A stretch of 30,772 bases of DNA from assembly GCA_018365895.1 (NCBI GenBank), contig JAGZJD010000027.1, positions 1 to 30,772 of the forward strand, written 5' to 3'. The notes below the pieces were generated by a model. That model was not told where the DNA came from, ran no database searches, and saw only the letters and a list, made by a program, of their open reading frames with translations. The position numbers were made by a program, and so were the translations under genes. The stretch comes from Lachnospiraceae bacterium (GTDB taxonomy: Bacteria; Bacillota_A; Clostridia; Lachnospirales; Lachnospiraceae). Positions 15,506-23,683 of this stretch are shown here, one piece after another; position 1 is the first letter of the stretch; every line of letters begins with the position of its first letter.

Positions 15506-16801
15506 CTATCTTTTAAATAATATTTCGACAAGCGCTTTCGGGCGTCCTCCTGCTGCTGTACTTTCCTTTGCATAGAGCTTTCCATAACCTGCTTCTCTGA
15601 TCTTATTCATAATTCTTCTTGCACTTCGGACTGTTACATTAAGACATTCCGCAAGCTGATGTGCATCAAAAATATAGCTCTGCCGTACTTCTGCAATAGC
15701 GATAATTTTCAAAATAGAATTAATACTCAGACCAGTCTTCTCTGAAATTTCCCGAAATTTCGGATCTGACGAAATCAGCTGATATTCCAATTCTGCTTCT
15801 GTACCGATCGGTCCATGCAGCGTTTGTCTTGCATCAATATAATAAATTTCCTGCCGACCATATTTTAGCGAATATTCCAATGCATGTCTTGCATTCATCT
15901 CCGCCTGATTCGCCGTAACTCCCATTCCCATCCCGATGTTTAACTGGATCTTATTTTCATCTGCAACCTTTCTTTGAAGATTTGATAATTTGTACTGGTT
16001 TGTCTTATCTTTTACTGCTCCGGCTGTGGAAAATACAATATACTCTCTTCGTCCAAAAGCAAACATTGCTCCTTGAATTCCCTTTGTATATTTAATAATT
16101 TCCTTTTCAATTTCCGTTTTCTCAAGCATACTCGAATAATAATTCCCCTCTGATCGCTTATAATTCGTCAACTGAAAGATTTCTACTGCTGCCTGTGCGT
16201 ACTCCGCTTCCTGAAGCGCACATTCATTTTCAAGCCGTTCCAGCGCAAGGCGAACCATTGCTCTCGTCGGTCCCAAATAAATTGCAGGATATCCTTTCTC
16301 ACATAAACTGTTATATACCCATACAAGAGAGGTTAAAGCTACGTTTACTTTCTTTTTTTCCAATAAGCTGATGTGCCAATCTACATACTTCTGCTCTTCC
16401 ACTCCCGGCCGAAATGAGCAGGAATAAATATTCCTTGCTAAAATGTGAAATGCATCAAGAATATCCTCAACTACTTGGTTTTCAACAATATCAATACTAA
16501 ACGCATCCAGTTCCATATTTTTTTTCTGCATTTCCAACAGTGCAGACGCAACTGACAGAGCTGATTTTTCCACGGATGTATGAGGTTTTTTTATTTCACA
16601 AACTTCCGTAACAAAACTTTCTATAGCGCATCCGGTAAATAAAATAGCATCACACTCTTTTTCACACCGTTCTATCACTTTATCACAGGCATTTACCTGT
16701 TCTTCTACATAACAGTTTACTTCCAGATTATGATTTATCTCTTTCAAACTCTTCATTATCATTTGACACGAAGAATCCGGACCAATGACACCGATTTTCA
16801 T
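15506..16801 (-). CDS. Sensor-type transcriptional regulator (PrpR-N-like, GGDEF/GTP-cyclohydrolase-III-like middle, winged helix)
   Basis: A 431-residue soluble regulator with three parts. Residues 1-180 start MKIGVIGPDSSCQMIMK and look like a Rossmann-type ligand sensor of the PrpR-N kind. Residues about 220-325 (MFAFGRREYIVFSTAGAV, then NIGMGMGVTANQAEMNARHA) resemble the degenerate GGDEF or GTP cyclohydrolase III-like domain seen in such regulators. Residues 375-430 carry a helix-turn-helix (AHQLAECLNVTVRSARRIMNKI) and a wing-like GGRPKALVEI. It is the last gene of a five-gene strand of transporter and peptidase genes, so it probably senses a substrate of that pathway. A terminator-like hairpin precedes it. 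Domain assignments are from pattern, not alignment. Confidence 0.72.
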   Translation of the reverse strand: MKIGVIGPDSSCQMIMKSLKEINHNLEVNCYVEEQVNACDKVIERCEKECDAILFTGCAIESFVTEVCEIKKPHTSVEKSALSVASALLEMQKKNMELDAFSIDIVENQVVEDILDAFHILARNIYSCSFRPGVEEQKYVDWHISLLEKKKVNVALTSLVWVYNSLCEKGYPAIYLGPTRAMVRLALERLENECALQEAEYAQAAVEIFQLTNYKRSEGNYYSSMLEKTEIEKEIIKYTKGIQGAMFAFGRREYIVFSTAGAVKDKTNQYKLSNLQRKVADENKIQLNIGMGMGVTANQAEMNARHALEYSLKYGRQEIYYIDARQTLHGPIGTEAELEYQLISSDPKFREISEKTGLSINSILKIIAIAEVRQSYIFDAHQLAECLNVTVRSARRIMNKIREAGYGKLYAKESTAAGGRPKALVEILFKR

Positions 16802-16844
16802 AGGCTTTCCTTTCTTCTGCTATTTATATCTGCAGACATTGTAC

Positions 16845-16873
16845 TAAAAAAGGAGTACCATAAGGTACCCCTT
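16845..16873 (-). terminator. Terminator between the M20D gene and the regulator gene
   Basis: On the minus strand AAGGGGTACC (16873-16864) pairs with GGTACTCCTT (16859-16850), with one G-T pair and a TTAT loop, followed directly by a T run (16850-16845). Any transcription into the regulator would be read-through or start in the short gap that follows. Confidence 0.75.
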
Positions 16874-16876
16874 CTA

Positions 16877-18214
16877 TTATAGCTCAGAAGCATCAAACAC
16901 TTCAAGCTTTGAATGATTTTTCATAAATTCAAGATATGTCTCTTTTGTAAACATCGGCTCATAATTTTCGATGATCTTTTTTGCTTTCTCAGCATGATCA
17001 CAGAGCAAATCTATAATTGTAAGCGCCAGCATCTTAGCCGGTTGGATATATGCAAGCTCCGGATCTGCCAAATGATATTCTTTCGTATGAAGACCTCCGG
17101 TAATTCCCTCTGTCCAAATATGCATACATGGCTTCATTTGAGAGATATCCCCGAGATCTGTAGAACCTGCTGTCTCATAAAGTTCTACAAAAGAATCTTC
17201 TTCTGCACCTGCATAATCAATCATATTCTGTCGATAAATCGCTGACAGCCCACGATCCGTTTTCATTGGAAGATATCCGATCTGATCATTAATTTCTACT
17301 TTTCCTCCAATAGCCATAGCTGCTGCTTTCAGCGCTCGATTTACTTTGTGACTTACATCAAGCATCGCCGGGATATTAAATGCCCGAACCATAATCTGCA
17401 TTCTTACAACCGCTGGAACAACATTGACAAGCCCCCCGCCTTCTGTAATCACAGCGCTGACACGAACCTTATCCTCATCACGAAATGTCTCTCGCAATGC
17501 ATGAATATTCTGAAGTGCAAGAGATGCCATATTCAATGCATTCACACCATTGTACGGTGCAAAGCCTGCATGAGACGCTTCCCCTAAAAATTTAATTGTC
17601 TTTGTGACAAATCCATTTGCATCTGTATCAATCGTACAGTGTTTTGACGGATCTTCCATCTGCATCATATGACACTGAAGAACCATATCGATATCATCAA
17701 GCCCTCCCCGAAGCAGATACTCTTGTTTTCCGCCATAAAAATGAATCTTTTCTTGATGAATCAAGCTGTCACGATAGTCGTAATCAACACATTCTTCTGC
17801 TGGTATTGCAATAAAATCAACTCCGCCGGCAAGTTCATCCATTACACCTGACTTCATAAGGCCGATTGTACATCCAAGTAAATTTGCAAGCTGCACATGA
17901 TGACCGCAGGCATGTACATTACCATTCTCCGCACAATCAGGATGTTCTGCGCACACAACACAGTCTAACTCTCCCATAACTGCTACTCGCGGTCCCTCTT
18001 TCTTAGGTGTTGACACTTTACATCCCGTGTATGCAATTTCTGTATCCGGCTCAAATCCAAGCTCCCGAAATGCCTCTTCAACACGTTTTGTCGTCTGAAA
18101 TTCTTTAAAACCAAGCTCCGGAGTCTTATAAACATCATTGCCAAGCTGAATGATCAGATCGCGATTGGCATCAATTGCATCAAGACAGCGCTGCTTTAAT
18201 TGTTCCTTATCCAT
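16877..18214 (-). CDS. M20D-type amidohydrolase (AbgB/aminoacylase-like)
   Basis: A 445-residue cytoplasmic metallo-hydrolase of the M20D group, which removes acyl or aminobenzoyl groups from amino acids or splits dipeptide-like amides. Metal-site motifs are GELDCV (81-86), HACGHH (101-106) with the M20D-type cysteine ligand, and the catalytic Glu pair in IPAEEC (E140-E141); a late GGLHTKEYHLADPELAY segment supplies another ligand and is typical of AbgB-like enzymes. The start MDKEQLKQRC follows AGGAGATGACAGC; a longer in-frame start would overlap the neighbour gene. The exact substrate is unknown. It lies 11 bases after the PepT-like gene. Confidence 0.85.
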   Translation of the reverse strand: MDKEQLKQRCLDAIDANRDLIIQLGNDVYKTPELGFKEFQTTKRVEEAFRELGFEPDTEIAYTGCKVSTPKKEGPRVAVMGELDCVVCAEHPDCAENGNVHACGHHVQLANLLGCTIGLMKSGVMDELAGGVDFIAIPAEECVDYDYRDSLIHQEKIHFYGGKQEYLLRGGLDDIDMVLQCHMMQMEDPSKHCTIDTDANGFVTKTIKFLGEASHAGFAPYNGVNALNMASLALQNIHALRETFRDEDKVRVSAVITEGGGLVNVVPAVVRMQIMVRAFNIPAMLDVSHKVNRALKAAAMAIGGKVEINDQIGYLPMKTDRGLSAIYRQNMIDYAGAEEDSFVELYETAGSTDLGDISQMKPCMHIWTEGITGGLHTKEYHLADPELAYIQPAKMLALTIIDLLCDHAEKAKKIIENYEPMFTKETYLEFMKNHSKLEVFDASEL

Positions 18215-18225
18215 GCTGTCATCTC

Positions 18226-19335
18226 CTATTCTATAGACATCATTTTCCGTAATACTTTCGTAACTTTCCACAATTCATCTGTATCAAGAGATTCTTCAAC
18301 AGTATGTACATTTCTCATTCCACATCCGAGAATAACACTTCTATATCCATGTCCTGCCAGGACATTCGCATCACTGCCTCCGCCAATGATCATCAGATTC
18401 GGTTCAACCGCCTCTGCCTTCATTGCAGTTACAGTCTCCTTTACAAGATCACAATCAAGATCCAAAGACAATGTCGGATATGCCATTTCGTGCTTCATTT
18501 CATAGGCAGCGCCCATTTCTTCTGCCGCTTTCCGACAACATTCTTCCATATGAGCCACTTCTGCTGCAAGCTTATCCATACTATGAGAACGGATCTCTGC
18601 TGTAAATGTAACTTCATCTGTCACAATATTTGTAGCTGCACCGCCTTCAATGCGGCCAATATTAGAAGTCGTTTCTTCATCAATTCTTCCAATATGCATT
18701 TCACTAATTGCTTTCGATGCTGCCACAATGGCATTTACACCTTTCTCCGGTTCAATTCCTGCATGAGCTTTTCTTCCGCGGAATGTAATTTCAATTGCTT
18801 CCATTGCCGGCGCTTTATATGCAATTACACCGGTATCTCCCGTTGCATCTACGATTACAAGGTCTTTGCACGGCAGCATAGATAAGTCCATATGCTTTGT
18901 GCCAAGCATACTAATCTCTTCTGAGCATGTAAATACAAGATAAATATCTCTGTGAGGCGCTCCTGACTCCAGAATATCTTCCACAGCCTCTAAAATAGAT
19001 GCAATCCCTGCTTTATCATCTCCGCCGAGAGTCGTTGTCCCATCTGTTCGGATAATATTTCCTTCTATAATAGGGTTCACATGATTACATGGCTCGATCT
19101 GATCCATATGTGCTCCAAATCCAAGAGGCATTCCCTCCTGTGTCCCTTTAATATAAGCTACAATGTTGCGGCCATTTCCACCATATGCTTCTCCGGCATG
19201 ATCAGATTGAAATGGGATATTTCTTTCCTGTAACCAGTTTTCAATCCAGTCTGCCATTTCCTTTTCCCCTCTTGACGGGCTGTATACTTGAATCATTTTA
19301 ATAAAATTTTCCTGTAATCTCTCTCTTGAAAGCAT
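18226..19335 (-). CDS. M20 family peptidase, PepT-like
   Basis: A 369-residue zinc peptidase of the PepT-like group, shorter than true PepT (about 405). Metal and catalytic residues are intact: H76 and D78 (GAHMDQI), D106 (LGGDDKAG), catalytic E139 and ligand E140 (TCSEEIS), D163 (VDATGDTG) and a late histidine in NVHTVEES. The dimerisation lid domain is at about residues 175-285 (GRKAHAGIEPEKGVNA). Expected to be cytoplasmic and to cleave small peptides. It is not the same as the pepT at 23684-24901. Start follows GGAGAAAGTAAT. Confidence 0.87.
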   Translation of the reverse strand: MLSRERLQENFIKMIQVYSPSRGEKEMADWIENWLQERNIPFQSDHAGEAYGGNGRNIVAYIKGTQEGMPLGFGAHMDQIEPCNHVNPIIEGNIIRTDGTTTLGGDDKAGIASILEAVEDILESGAPHRDIYLVFTCSEEISMLGTKHMDLSMLPCKDLVIVDATGDTGVIAYKAPAMEAIEITFRGRKAHAGIEPEKGVNAIVAASKAISEMHIGRIDEETTSNIGRIEGGAATNIVTDEVTFTAEIRSHSMDKLAAEVAHMEECCRKAAEEMGAAYEMKHEMAYPTLSLDLDCDLVKETVTAMKAEAVEPNLMIIGGGSDANVLAGHGYRSVILGCGMRNVHTVEESLDTDELWKVTKVLRKMMSIE

Positions 19336-19374
19336 ATTACTTTCTCCTCTCTCCTGAATTCATTTGTAATTATT

Positions 19375-20064
19375 TTAATCCTGGAGTTCTTTCTTGTAAA
19401 GAATTCTTCCTGCCAGAATAGAACCAAATACTGCAACAAGAATTACTACATAAGAAGGAGTTCCCGGGAAGAATCCCAGATAGCCATTCTTTAACAGCCA
19501 GTTCATTCCAAATGCAATTACAACAGCTACCGCACCAAGTTTTGGTCTCGCAATCGCAAACTGTCCGAATACTGCTCCATAAAGGGCCGGAAGAAGGAAG
19601 TTTAATGCACCTTTCATCGCTGCCGGCATAATATTAATAATCGCATTACCTGCCACAGCGCCGATTGTAAGAATTACAACATTCACAAGAATAGATATCG
19701 CGATACCGATTGTTGAAATAATAGAACCTTTTTCTGTTCCCATTTCAACTCCTGCTGCTTCCTGCGCTACAGAAGAACATGGCACACGCATGTTTGAAGT
19801 ATTACCGGATAAGAATGTTAAATAGGTTCCCGGAATACCAAGGATCGGGAAATATGAAATAGGTTCAACAATATAAAATGCTCCACTAACACTCATCTGT
19901 GAAATTGTACCTGCAATAATTGCAGAAATCGGCGGCATATAACCATAAACAACAGAAATAACGATTGCCGGACAAAAACATGTGATAATTCCGAGCAGCA
20001 TCGTAATTTTTCCCCATTTTACAATACTAGGGATATAACTTTTTGAATAATATTCATTGTTCAT
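19375..20064 (-). CDS. Membrane protein, partner of the DUF5058-like protein
   Basis: A 229-residue protein with roughly six hydrophobic helices (about 17-40, 42-60, 65-85, 113-140, 150-170, 175-225). A conserved-looking loop, LSGNTSNMRVPCSSVAQEAA, lies near residues 83-102. I do not recognise it as a named transporter family; similar proteins are found next to DUF5058 proteins. The gene starts after AAGGAGGAGAG, 12 bases downstream of the DUF5058-like gene, and two M20 peptidases follow. Together with its neighbour it is likely a two-part membrane carrier, but this is an inference from context only. Confidence 0.7.
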   Translation of the reverse strand: MNNEYYSKSYIPSIVKWGKITMLLGIITCFCPAIVISVVYGYMPPISAIIAGTISQMSVSGAFYIVEPISYFPILGIPGTYLTFLSGNTSNMRVPCSSVAQEAAGVEMGTEKGSIISTIGIAISILVNVVILTIGAVAGNAIINIMPAAMKGALNFLLPALYGAVFGQFAIARPKLGAVAVVIAFGMNWLLKNGYLGFFPGTPSYVVILVAVFGSILAGRILYKKELQD

Positions 20065-20076
20065 TTTCTCTCCTCC

Positions 20077-20814
20077 TTATGCTAATACTGTATTCCAGAT
20101 ATAACCAACAATCATACCTGTAAACATTGCAATCGCAAATGCCCATTCTCGAAGCCAGTTGATATTTTTCTCTTTTGCTGTTTTTGAAAGAATCATCATC
20201 AGAATACATCCAACGATCGTTGCAATTGCAGGTGCCCCTCCAAAAGCGAACTGATTATCAGCATTAAAGAAGTTACCTGATGCAAGGTTAGCAAATGCTC
20301 CCAGCATAGCGCCTGAAGAAATAATCGGCACCATTTTGGAATTTCCTTTAGACATTAAATGGTTTACTTTATCCATTTTGTCTGTAAAGATCAAAGTGAA
20401 GATCAGCCAGCCAAGAGAACCGCAAATCATTACCCATACACCGCAGGCGAATGCGATCGGTGTCAGATTTTCCAATGTTGTACCCATTGCCTGTGCACCA
20501 AATCCAGCTGCCATTGCTTCATAGTTAACAGATCCGATAAAGGATAAGCGCATCCAGGAAACCGGCGCTCCCATAGAAACAATTAACGAAATCATTGTTA
20601 CGAGAATTACGATAGACGGTCCAATTGAAGAAATCGCACTACTCTTAATCGCAATGTTTACCTGCTCCTTTGTAATTCCCATCTCATCTGCAGCTTTTAC
20701 TGATTTTCTTAAAAACAGTACGGACTGGAATACAACGATCCCAACTGCAATTGCCGCACCAAGCCACATCAGCGGACTATTGGCCAGTTCTAAATAGTTT
20801 ACACTTTCTTTCAT
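20077..20814 (-). CDS. DUF5058-like membrane protein
   Basis: A 245-residue polytopic protein recognised as DUF5058-like. Hydrophobic helices occur at about 13-33, 57-80, 95-140, 160-180, 185-210 and 220-245. A long cytoplasmic-looking segment KSVKAADEMGITKEQVNIAIK (37-57) is polar. No enzymatic motif is visible, and its function is unknown. It is the first gene of the five-gene unit, preceded by a clear promoter at 20871-20899 and a direct repeat. Start follows AGGAGAAAGAGA. Association with two M20 hydrolases suggests uptake of peptides or N-acyl amino acids. Confidence 0.75.
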   Translation of the reverse strand: MKESVNYLELANSPLMWLGAAIAVGIVVFQSVLFLRKSVKAADEMGITKEQVNIAIKSSAISSIGPSIVILVTMISLIVSMGAPVSWMRLSFIGSVNYEAMAAGFGAQAMGTTLENLTPIAFACGVWVMICGSLGWLIFTLIFTDKMDKVNHLMSKGNSKMVPIISSGAMLGAFANLASGNFFNADNQFAFGGAPAIATIVGCILMMILSKTAKEKNINWLREWAFAIAMFTGMIVGYIWNTVLA

Positions 20815-20845
20815 TTCTCTTTCTCCTTTGTTTAGTTTAAGACTT

Positions 20846-20865
20846 TGTCCTTAATATGTCCTTAA
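20846..20865. repeat. Direct repeat in the DUF5058 operon leader, candidate operator
   Basis: TGTCCTTAA occurs twice (20846-20854 and 20857-20865), 11 bases apart start to start, about one helical turn. Both copies lie just downstream of the -10 element of the operon promoter and upstream of the ribosome binding site. Confidence 0.6.
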
Positions 20866-20870
20866 CTTTA

Positions 20871-20899
20871 AATATATTATTTTTGTGACTATTTGTCAA
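20871..20899 (-). promoter_or_regulatory. Promoter of the DUF5058/M20 operon
   Basis: TTGACA (20894-20899) and TATATT (20871-20876), minus strand, 17-base spacer, about 57 bases before the first start codon. Confidence 0.75.
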
Positions 20900-20991
20900 T
20901 TTTTTTCCGCAATTCAACAATAGAAAAATCTACAAAAATTCTGATTAAAAATAGTGCAAAATCGCCGAATAAATTTTTTTCAAAAAAAGTA

Positions 20992-21020
20992 TTGACAAAT
21001 ACACAATCATGCCATATAAT
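20992..21020 (+). promoter_or_regulatory. Promoter of tRNA-Arg
   Basis: Consensus TTGACA (20992-20997) and TATAAT (21015-21020) with a 17-base spacer, about 40 bases before the tRNA. Confidence 0.85.
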
Positions 21021-21059
21021 TGTCAGTGTTGTGAGCGACACAACCAAACAAACATCCAT

Positions 21060-21133
21060 GTGTGCTTAGCTCAGCTGGATAGAGCGTCTGGCTACGGACC
21101 AGAAGGTCGGGGGTTCGAATCCTCTAGCGCACG
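21060..21133 (+). tRNA. tRNA-Arg (anticodon ACG)
   Basis: Full cloverleaf: acceptor 21060-21066 with 21126-21132 (one G-T pair), anticodon stem TCTGG/CCAGA around loop CTACGGA, T-arm with GGTTCGAATCC. Discriminator is G, and CCA is not encoded. The ACG anticodon normally becomes inosine-containing and reads CGU, CGC and CGA. It is a single tRNA transcription unit. Confidence 0.96.
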
Positions 21134-21136
21134 TAC

Positions 21137-21171
21137 AAAGAAGTGTTACAGTTGTAGCACTTCTTTTTTTT
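21137..21171 (+). terminator. Terminator of tRNA-Arg
   Basis: AAAGAAGTG (21137-21145) pairs with CACTTCTTT (21158-21166), with extra inner pairs around an AGTT loop, followed by a run of T. Confidence 0.9.
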
Positions 21172-21230
21172 GTTTTCCGATATATTTGTCACCATTACAT
21201 ATCTGCATAGAATTTTTAATCCATAAAAAA

Positions 21231-21269
21231 CAGGTGCAGAAAAAGCATTCTAATGCTCTCTGCACCCTG
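21231..21269 (-). terminator. Terminator of the malic enzyme gene
   Basis: CAGGTGCAGA (21231-21240) pairs with TCTGCACCCTG (21259-21269), one bulge, and the inner AGCATT/AATGCT extends the stem. On the minus strand it is followed by six T, 20 bases after the stop codon. Confidence 0.85.
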
Positions 21270-21289
21270 CTATATTTTTCTAATCTATT

Positions 21290-22462
21290 CTATACTCTTG
21301 CCACGCCGCTCTTGATTGCTGCCTCTGCTGTTGCTTTTGCAACGGCATCTTTTACTCTCTTATCAAATGCCATTGGAAGGATATAATCTGCATTTAATTC
21401 TTCATCACTAACAAGTCCTGCAATCGCATATGCCGCTGCGATCTTCATCTCATCATTAATCTCAGATGCTCTCACATCAAGCGCACCACGGAAAATTCCT
21501 GGGAAACAAAGTACATTGTTTACCTGATTCGGGAAGTCAGATCGTCCCGTAGAAACAACTGCTGCACCTGCTGCTTTCGCTTCCTCAGGGAAAATCTCCG
21601 GTGTTGGGTTTGCACATGCAAATACAATCGGATCTTTTGCCATTGTGCGTACCATATCTCCTGTCAGTGTACCCGGTGCTGAAACTCCGATAAATACATC
21701 TGCTCCTTTGATTACTTCTGCCAGAGTTCCTTTCTCCTGATTAAAATTCGTAATCTCTGCCATCTCTGCTTTGATTGCATTCAGATTCTCACGTCCCTTA
21801 TAGATAGCACCCATCCGGTCTGTCATAATAACATTTTTCAGTCCCATCGCCATTAACAGTTTAATAATCGCAATTCCTGCTGCTCCGGCTCCTGATGTAA
21901 CGATCTTCACGTCTTCCAATTTCTTTCCAACAAGCTTCAGCGCATTGATCACTCCTGCCAGTGTAATTACCGCTGTTCCATGCTGATCGTCATGGAAAAT
22001 CGGAATATCGCAGCATTCTTTTAATTTCTGCTCAATCTCAAAACATCTCGGTGCAGAAATATCTTCCAGGTTTACTCCACCAAAACTTCCTGCCAGAAGA
22101 CGTACCGTATTCACAATTTCATCCACATCTTTACTTCTTACACAAAGCGGAATTGCATCTACGCCGCCGAATTCTTTAAAAAGAACACATTTTCCTTCCA
22201 TAACCGGCATTCCGGCTTCCGGGCCAATATCCCCAAGTCCGAGAACTGCAGTTCCGTCTGTCACGACTGCAACGGTATTCCATCTTCTTGTCAGTTCAAA
22301 GCTTTTATTGATATCTTTCTGAATTTCCAGACAAGGTGTTGCAACACCAGGTGTATATGCAAGGCTCAACGCTTCTTTTGAATCCACTGCTGCTCTTGAC
22401 ACCATCTCAATTTTTCCTTTTAAATCATAATGCATTTTCAAAGATTCTTTTCCGTAATCCAT
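21290..22462 (-). CDS. NAD(P)-dependent malic enzyme
   Basis: A 390-residue, short bacterial-type malic enzyme that oxidatively decarboxylates malate to pyruvate and CO2 in the cytoplasm. The catalytic Tyr is in AYTPGVA (Y36) and the Lys in MEGKCVLFKEFGG (K91); metal binding is seen in ISAPRCFEIE and HDDQHGTA. The nucleotide fold has GAGAAG, followed by VIMTDRMG, whose Asp might favour NAD, though cofactor cannot be assigned securely. It lacks the phosphotransacetylase-like extension of MaeB. Start is MDYGKESLK, seven bases after AGGCGG; the ATG 18 bases upstream is less well placed. Divergent from a LysR regulator. Confidence 0.93.
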   Translation of the reverse strand: MDYGKESLKMHYDLKGKIEMVSRAAVDSKEALSLAYTPGVATPCLEIQKDINKSFELTRRWNTVAVVTDGTAVLGLGDIGPEAGMPVMEGKCVLFKEFGGVDAIPLCVRSKDVDEIVNTVRLLAGSFGGVNLEDISAPRCFEIEQKLKECCDIPIFHDDQHGTAVITLAGVINALKLVGKKLEDVKIVTSGAGAAGIAIIKLLMAMGLKNVIMTDRMGAIYKGRENLNAIKAEMAEITNFNQEKGTLAEVIKGADVFIGVSAPGTLTGDMVRTMAKDPIVFACANPTPEIFPEEAKAAGAAVVSTGRSDFPNQVNNVLCFPGIFRGALDVRASEINDEMKIAAAYAIAGLVSDEELNADYILPMAFDKRVKDAVAKATAEAAIKSGVARV

Positions 22463-22521
22463 TTTAATTCCGCCTTTCAAATATTATTTCGCAAAATTAT
22501 CACATTTTGTTCCTTATTTTA

Positions 22522-22550
22522 ATAATAAAGGCTTGCAGATATAAATGCAA
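22522..22550 (-). promoter_or_regulatory. Malic enzyme promoter with overlapping inverted repeat
   Basis: On the minus strand TTGCAT (22545-22550) and TATTAT (22522-22527) are 17 bases apart. The interrupted palindrome TTGCA-N8-TGCAA (22533-22550) covers the -35 element and half the spacer, so it is a candidate site for the divergently encoded LysR protein. Confidence 0.5.
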
Positions 22551-22649
22551 TTATATATTATTAATATAATCATTAATATTTTTTATAAAGAAGGGTTTAT
22601 CAAAATAGCTTGTTATAACACATCAATAAAAATCACTGGAGAGAAGACT

Positions 22650-23591
22650 ATGGAACAAGAATTAAAATATATCTATACCGTATACGAAAAAGGCAGTTTC
22701 TCAAAAGCAGCCCGTGCTCTGTATCTGACACAGCCGGCTCTTAGCATCGCGGTTCAAAAAGCTGAAGAAAAGATTGGAATGCCTCTCTTTGACAGAAGTC
22801 AAAAGCCTCTCAAACTTACACCCGCCGGAGAAATTTATATTGAAAAAATCCGTCAGATTTGCCAATTAGAAGACGAACTGCACCGCAAAATCGAAGACCT
22901 TGCAAAACTTAATACAGGACATGTGCGAATCGGCGCCACCAGTTTCTTCCTTTCTTACATCCTCCCTCCGATTCTGTTAGAGTATCATCGCCAATACCCG
23001 GATGTCACATTGGAAATTATTGAAACCGACTCATATGAATTAAAAGAAATGTTAAAAGACCGCAAATTGGATCTGACTTTTGTCAGCCGCCCGCTGGAAG
23101 AGCCCTTTTACAAAAAGCATTTTTCCTTTCAGGATCCTATTTTGCTCGCAGTGCCTTCCACTTTTTCTGTTAATGAACAACTTGCTGATCACGCCTTGAC
23201 TGCACACGATGTCCTTCGCCGCCGCCATCTCACTGCTTCTTGTCCCTCTATCTGCCTCTCTGCATTTGAGCATGTGCCCTTTGTTCTGCTCAAATCCCGC
23301 TATGACCTTCGCAAGCGGACAGACAGTCTCTTTGCAGAAGCCGAAATCACACCGGATATCTTCATGGAAGCTTCCCAGATGTCCACTCTCTATACTCTTG
23401 CAGAAGCAGGACTTGGCGCTACCTTTATCAGCGACCGAATCATCCAGAAACCCGATGAACGTGTTTTATTCTATAAAATAGACTCTTTACTGGCAGTTCG
23501 GGAAATGAACATCGTCACAAATAAAAACTGTTATATTTCTCATGCAGCTAATTTGTTTATACAGCTCATGCGGCAATATTATTCCGTATAA
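22650..23591 (+). CDS. LysR family transcriptional regulator
   Basis: A 313-residue LysR-type regulator: N-terminal winged helix-turn-helix (residues 1-60, with GSFSKAARALYLTQPALSIA as recognition region and FDRSQKPLKLTPAG as wing) and a C-terminal periplasmic-binding-like effector domain (VRIGATSFFLSYILPPIL at about 90-107 begins it). The start is set at MEQELKYIYT after GGAGAGAAGACT; the 105-base in-frame extension upstream is AT-rich and unlike the family. Divergent from malic enzyme, which is its likely target. Effector is unknown. Confidence 0.92.
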   Translation: MEQELKYIYTVYEKGSFSKAARALYLTQPALSIAVQKAEEKIGMPLFDRSQKPLKLTPAGEIYIEKIRQICQLEDELHRKIEDLAKLNTGHVRIGATSFFLSYILPPILLEYHRQYPDVTLEIIETDSYELKEMLKDRKLDLTFVSRPLEEPFYKKHFSFQDPILLAVPSTFSVNEQLADHALTAHDVLRRRHLTASCPSICLSAFEHVPFVLLKSRYDLRKRTDSLFAEAEITPDIFMEASQMSTLYTLAEAGLGATFISDRIIQKPDERVLFYKIDSLLAVREMNIVTNKNCYISHAANLFIQLMRQYYSV

Positions 23592-23600
23592 AATTAACAT

Positions 23601-23638
23601 AGAAAAGGCGACAGTTTTCATTCCTGCCGCCCTTTTCT
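23601..23638. terminator. Bidirectional terminator between the LysR gene and pepT
   Basis: AGAAAAGGCGACAG (23601-23614) pairs with the CTGCCGCCCTTTTCT segment (23624-23638), with one bulge and one mismatch. A and T tracts lie on the respective sides; the two genes are convergent. Confidence 0.75.
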
Positions 23639-23683
23639 TCTTATCATTATATGTTACACTGATCTTATTCTTACAATTAGAAT

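Noticed and set aside
18304..18885. 193-codon frame antisense to the PepT-like gene
   Set aside because: Cysteine- and histidine-rich composition is typical of antisense reading of a coding strand; the enzyme on the other strand has complete active-site motifs.
21009..21386. Open frame of 125 codons on the plus strand
   Set aside because: It runs straight through tRNA-Arg and its terminator and into the antisense of malic enzyme; no ribosome binding site and no protein-like composition.
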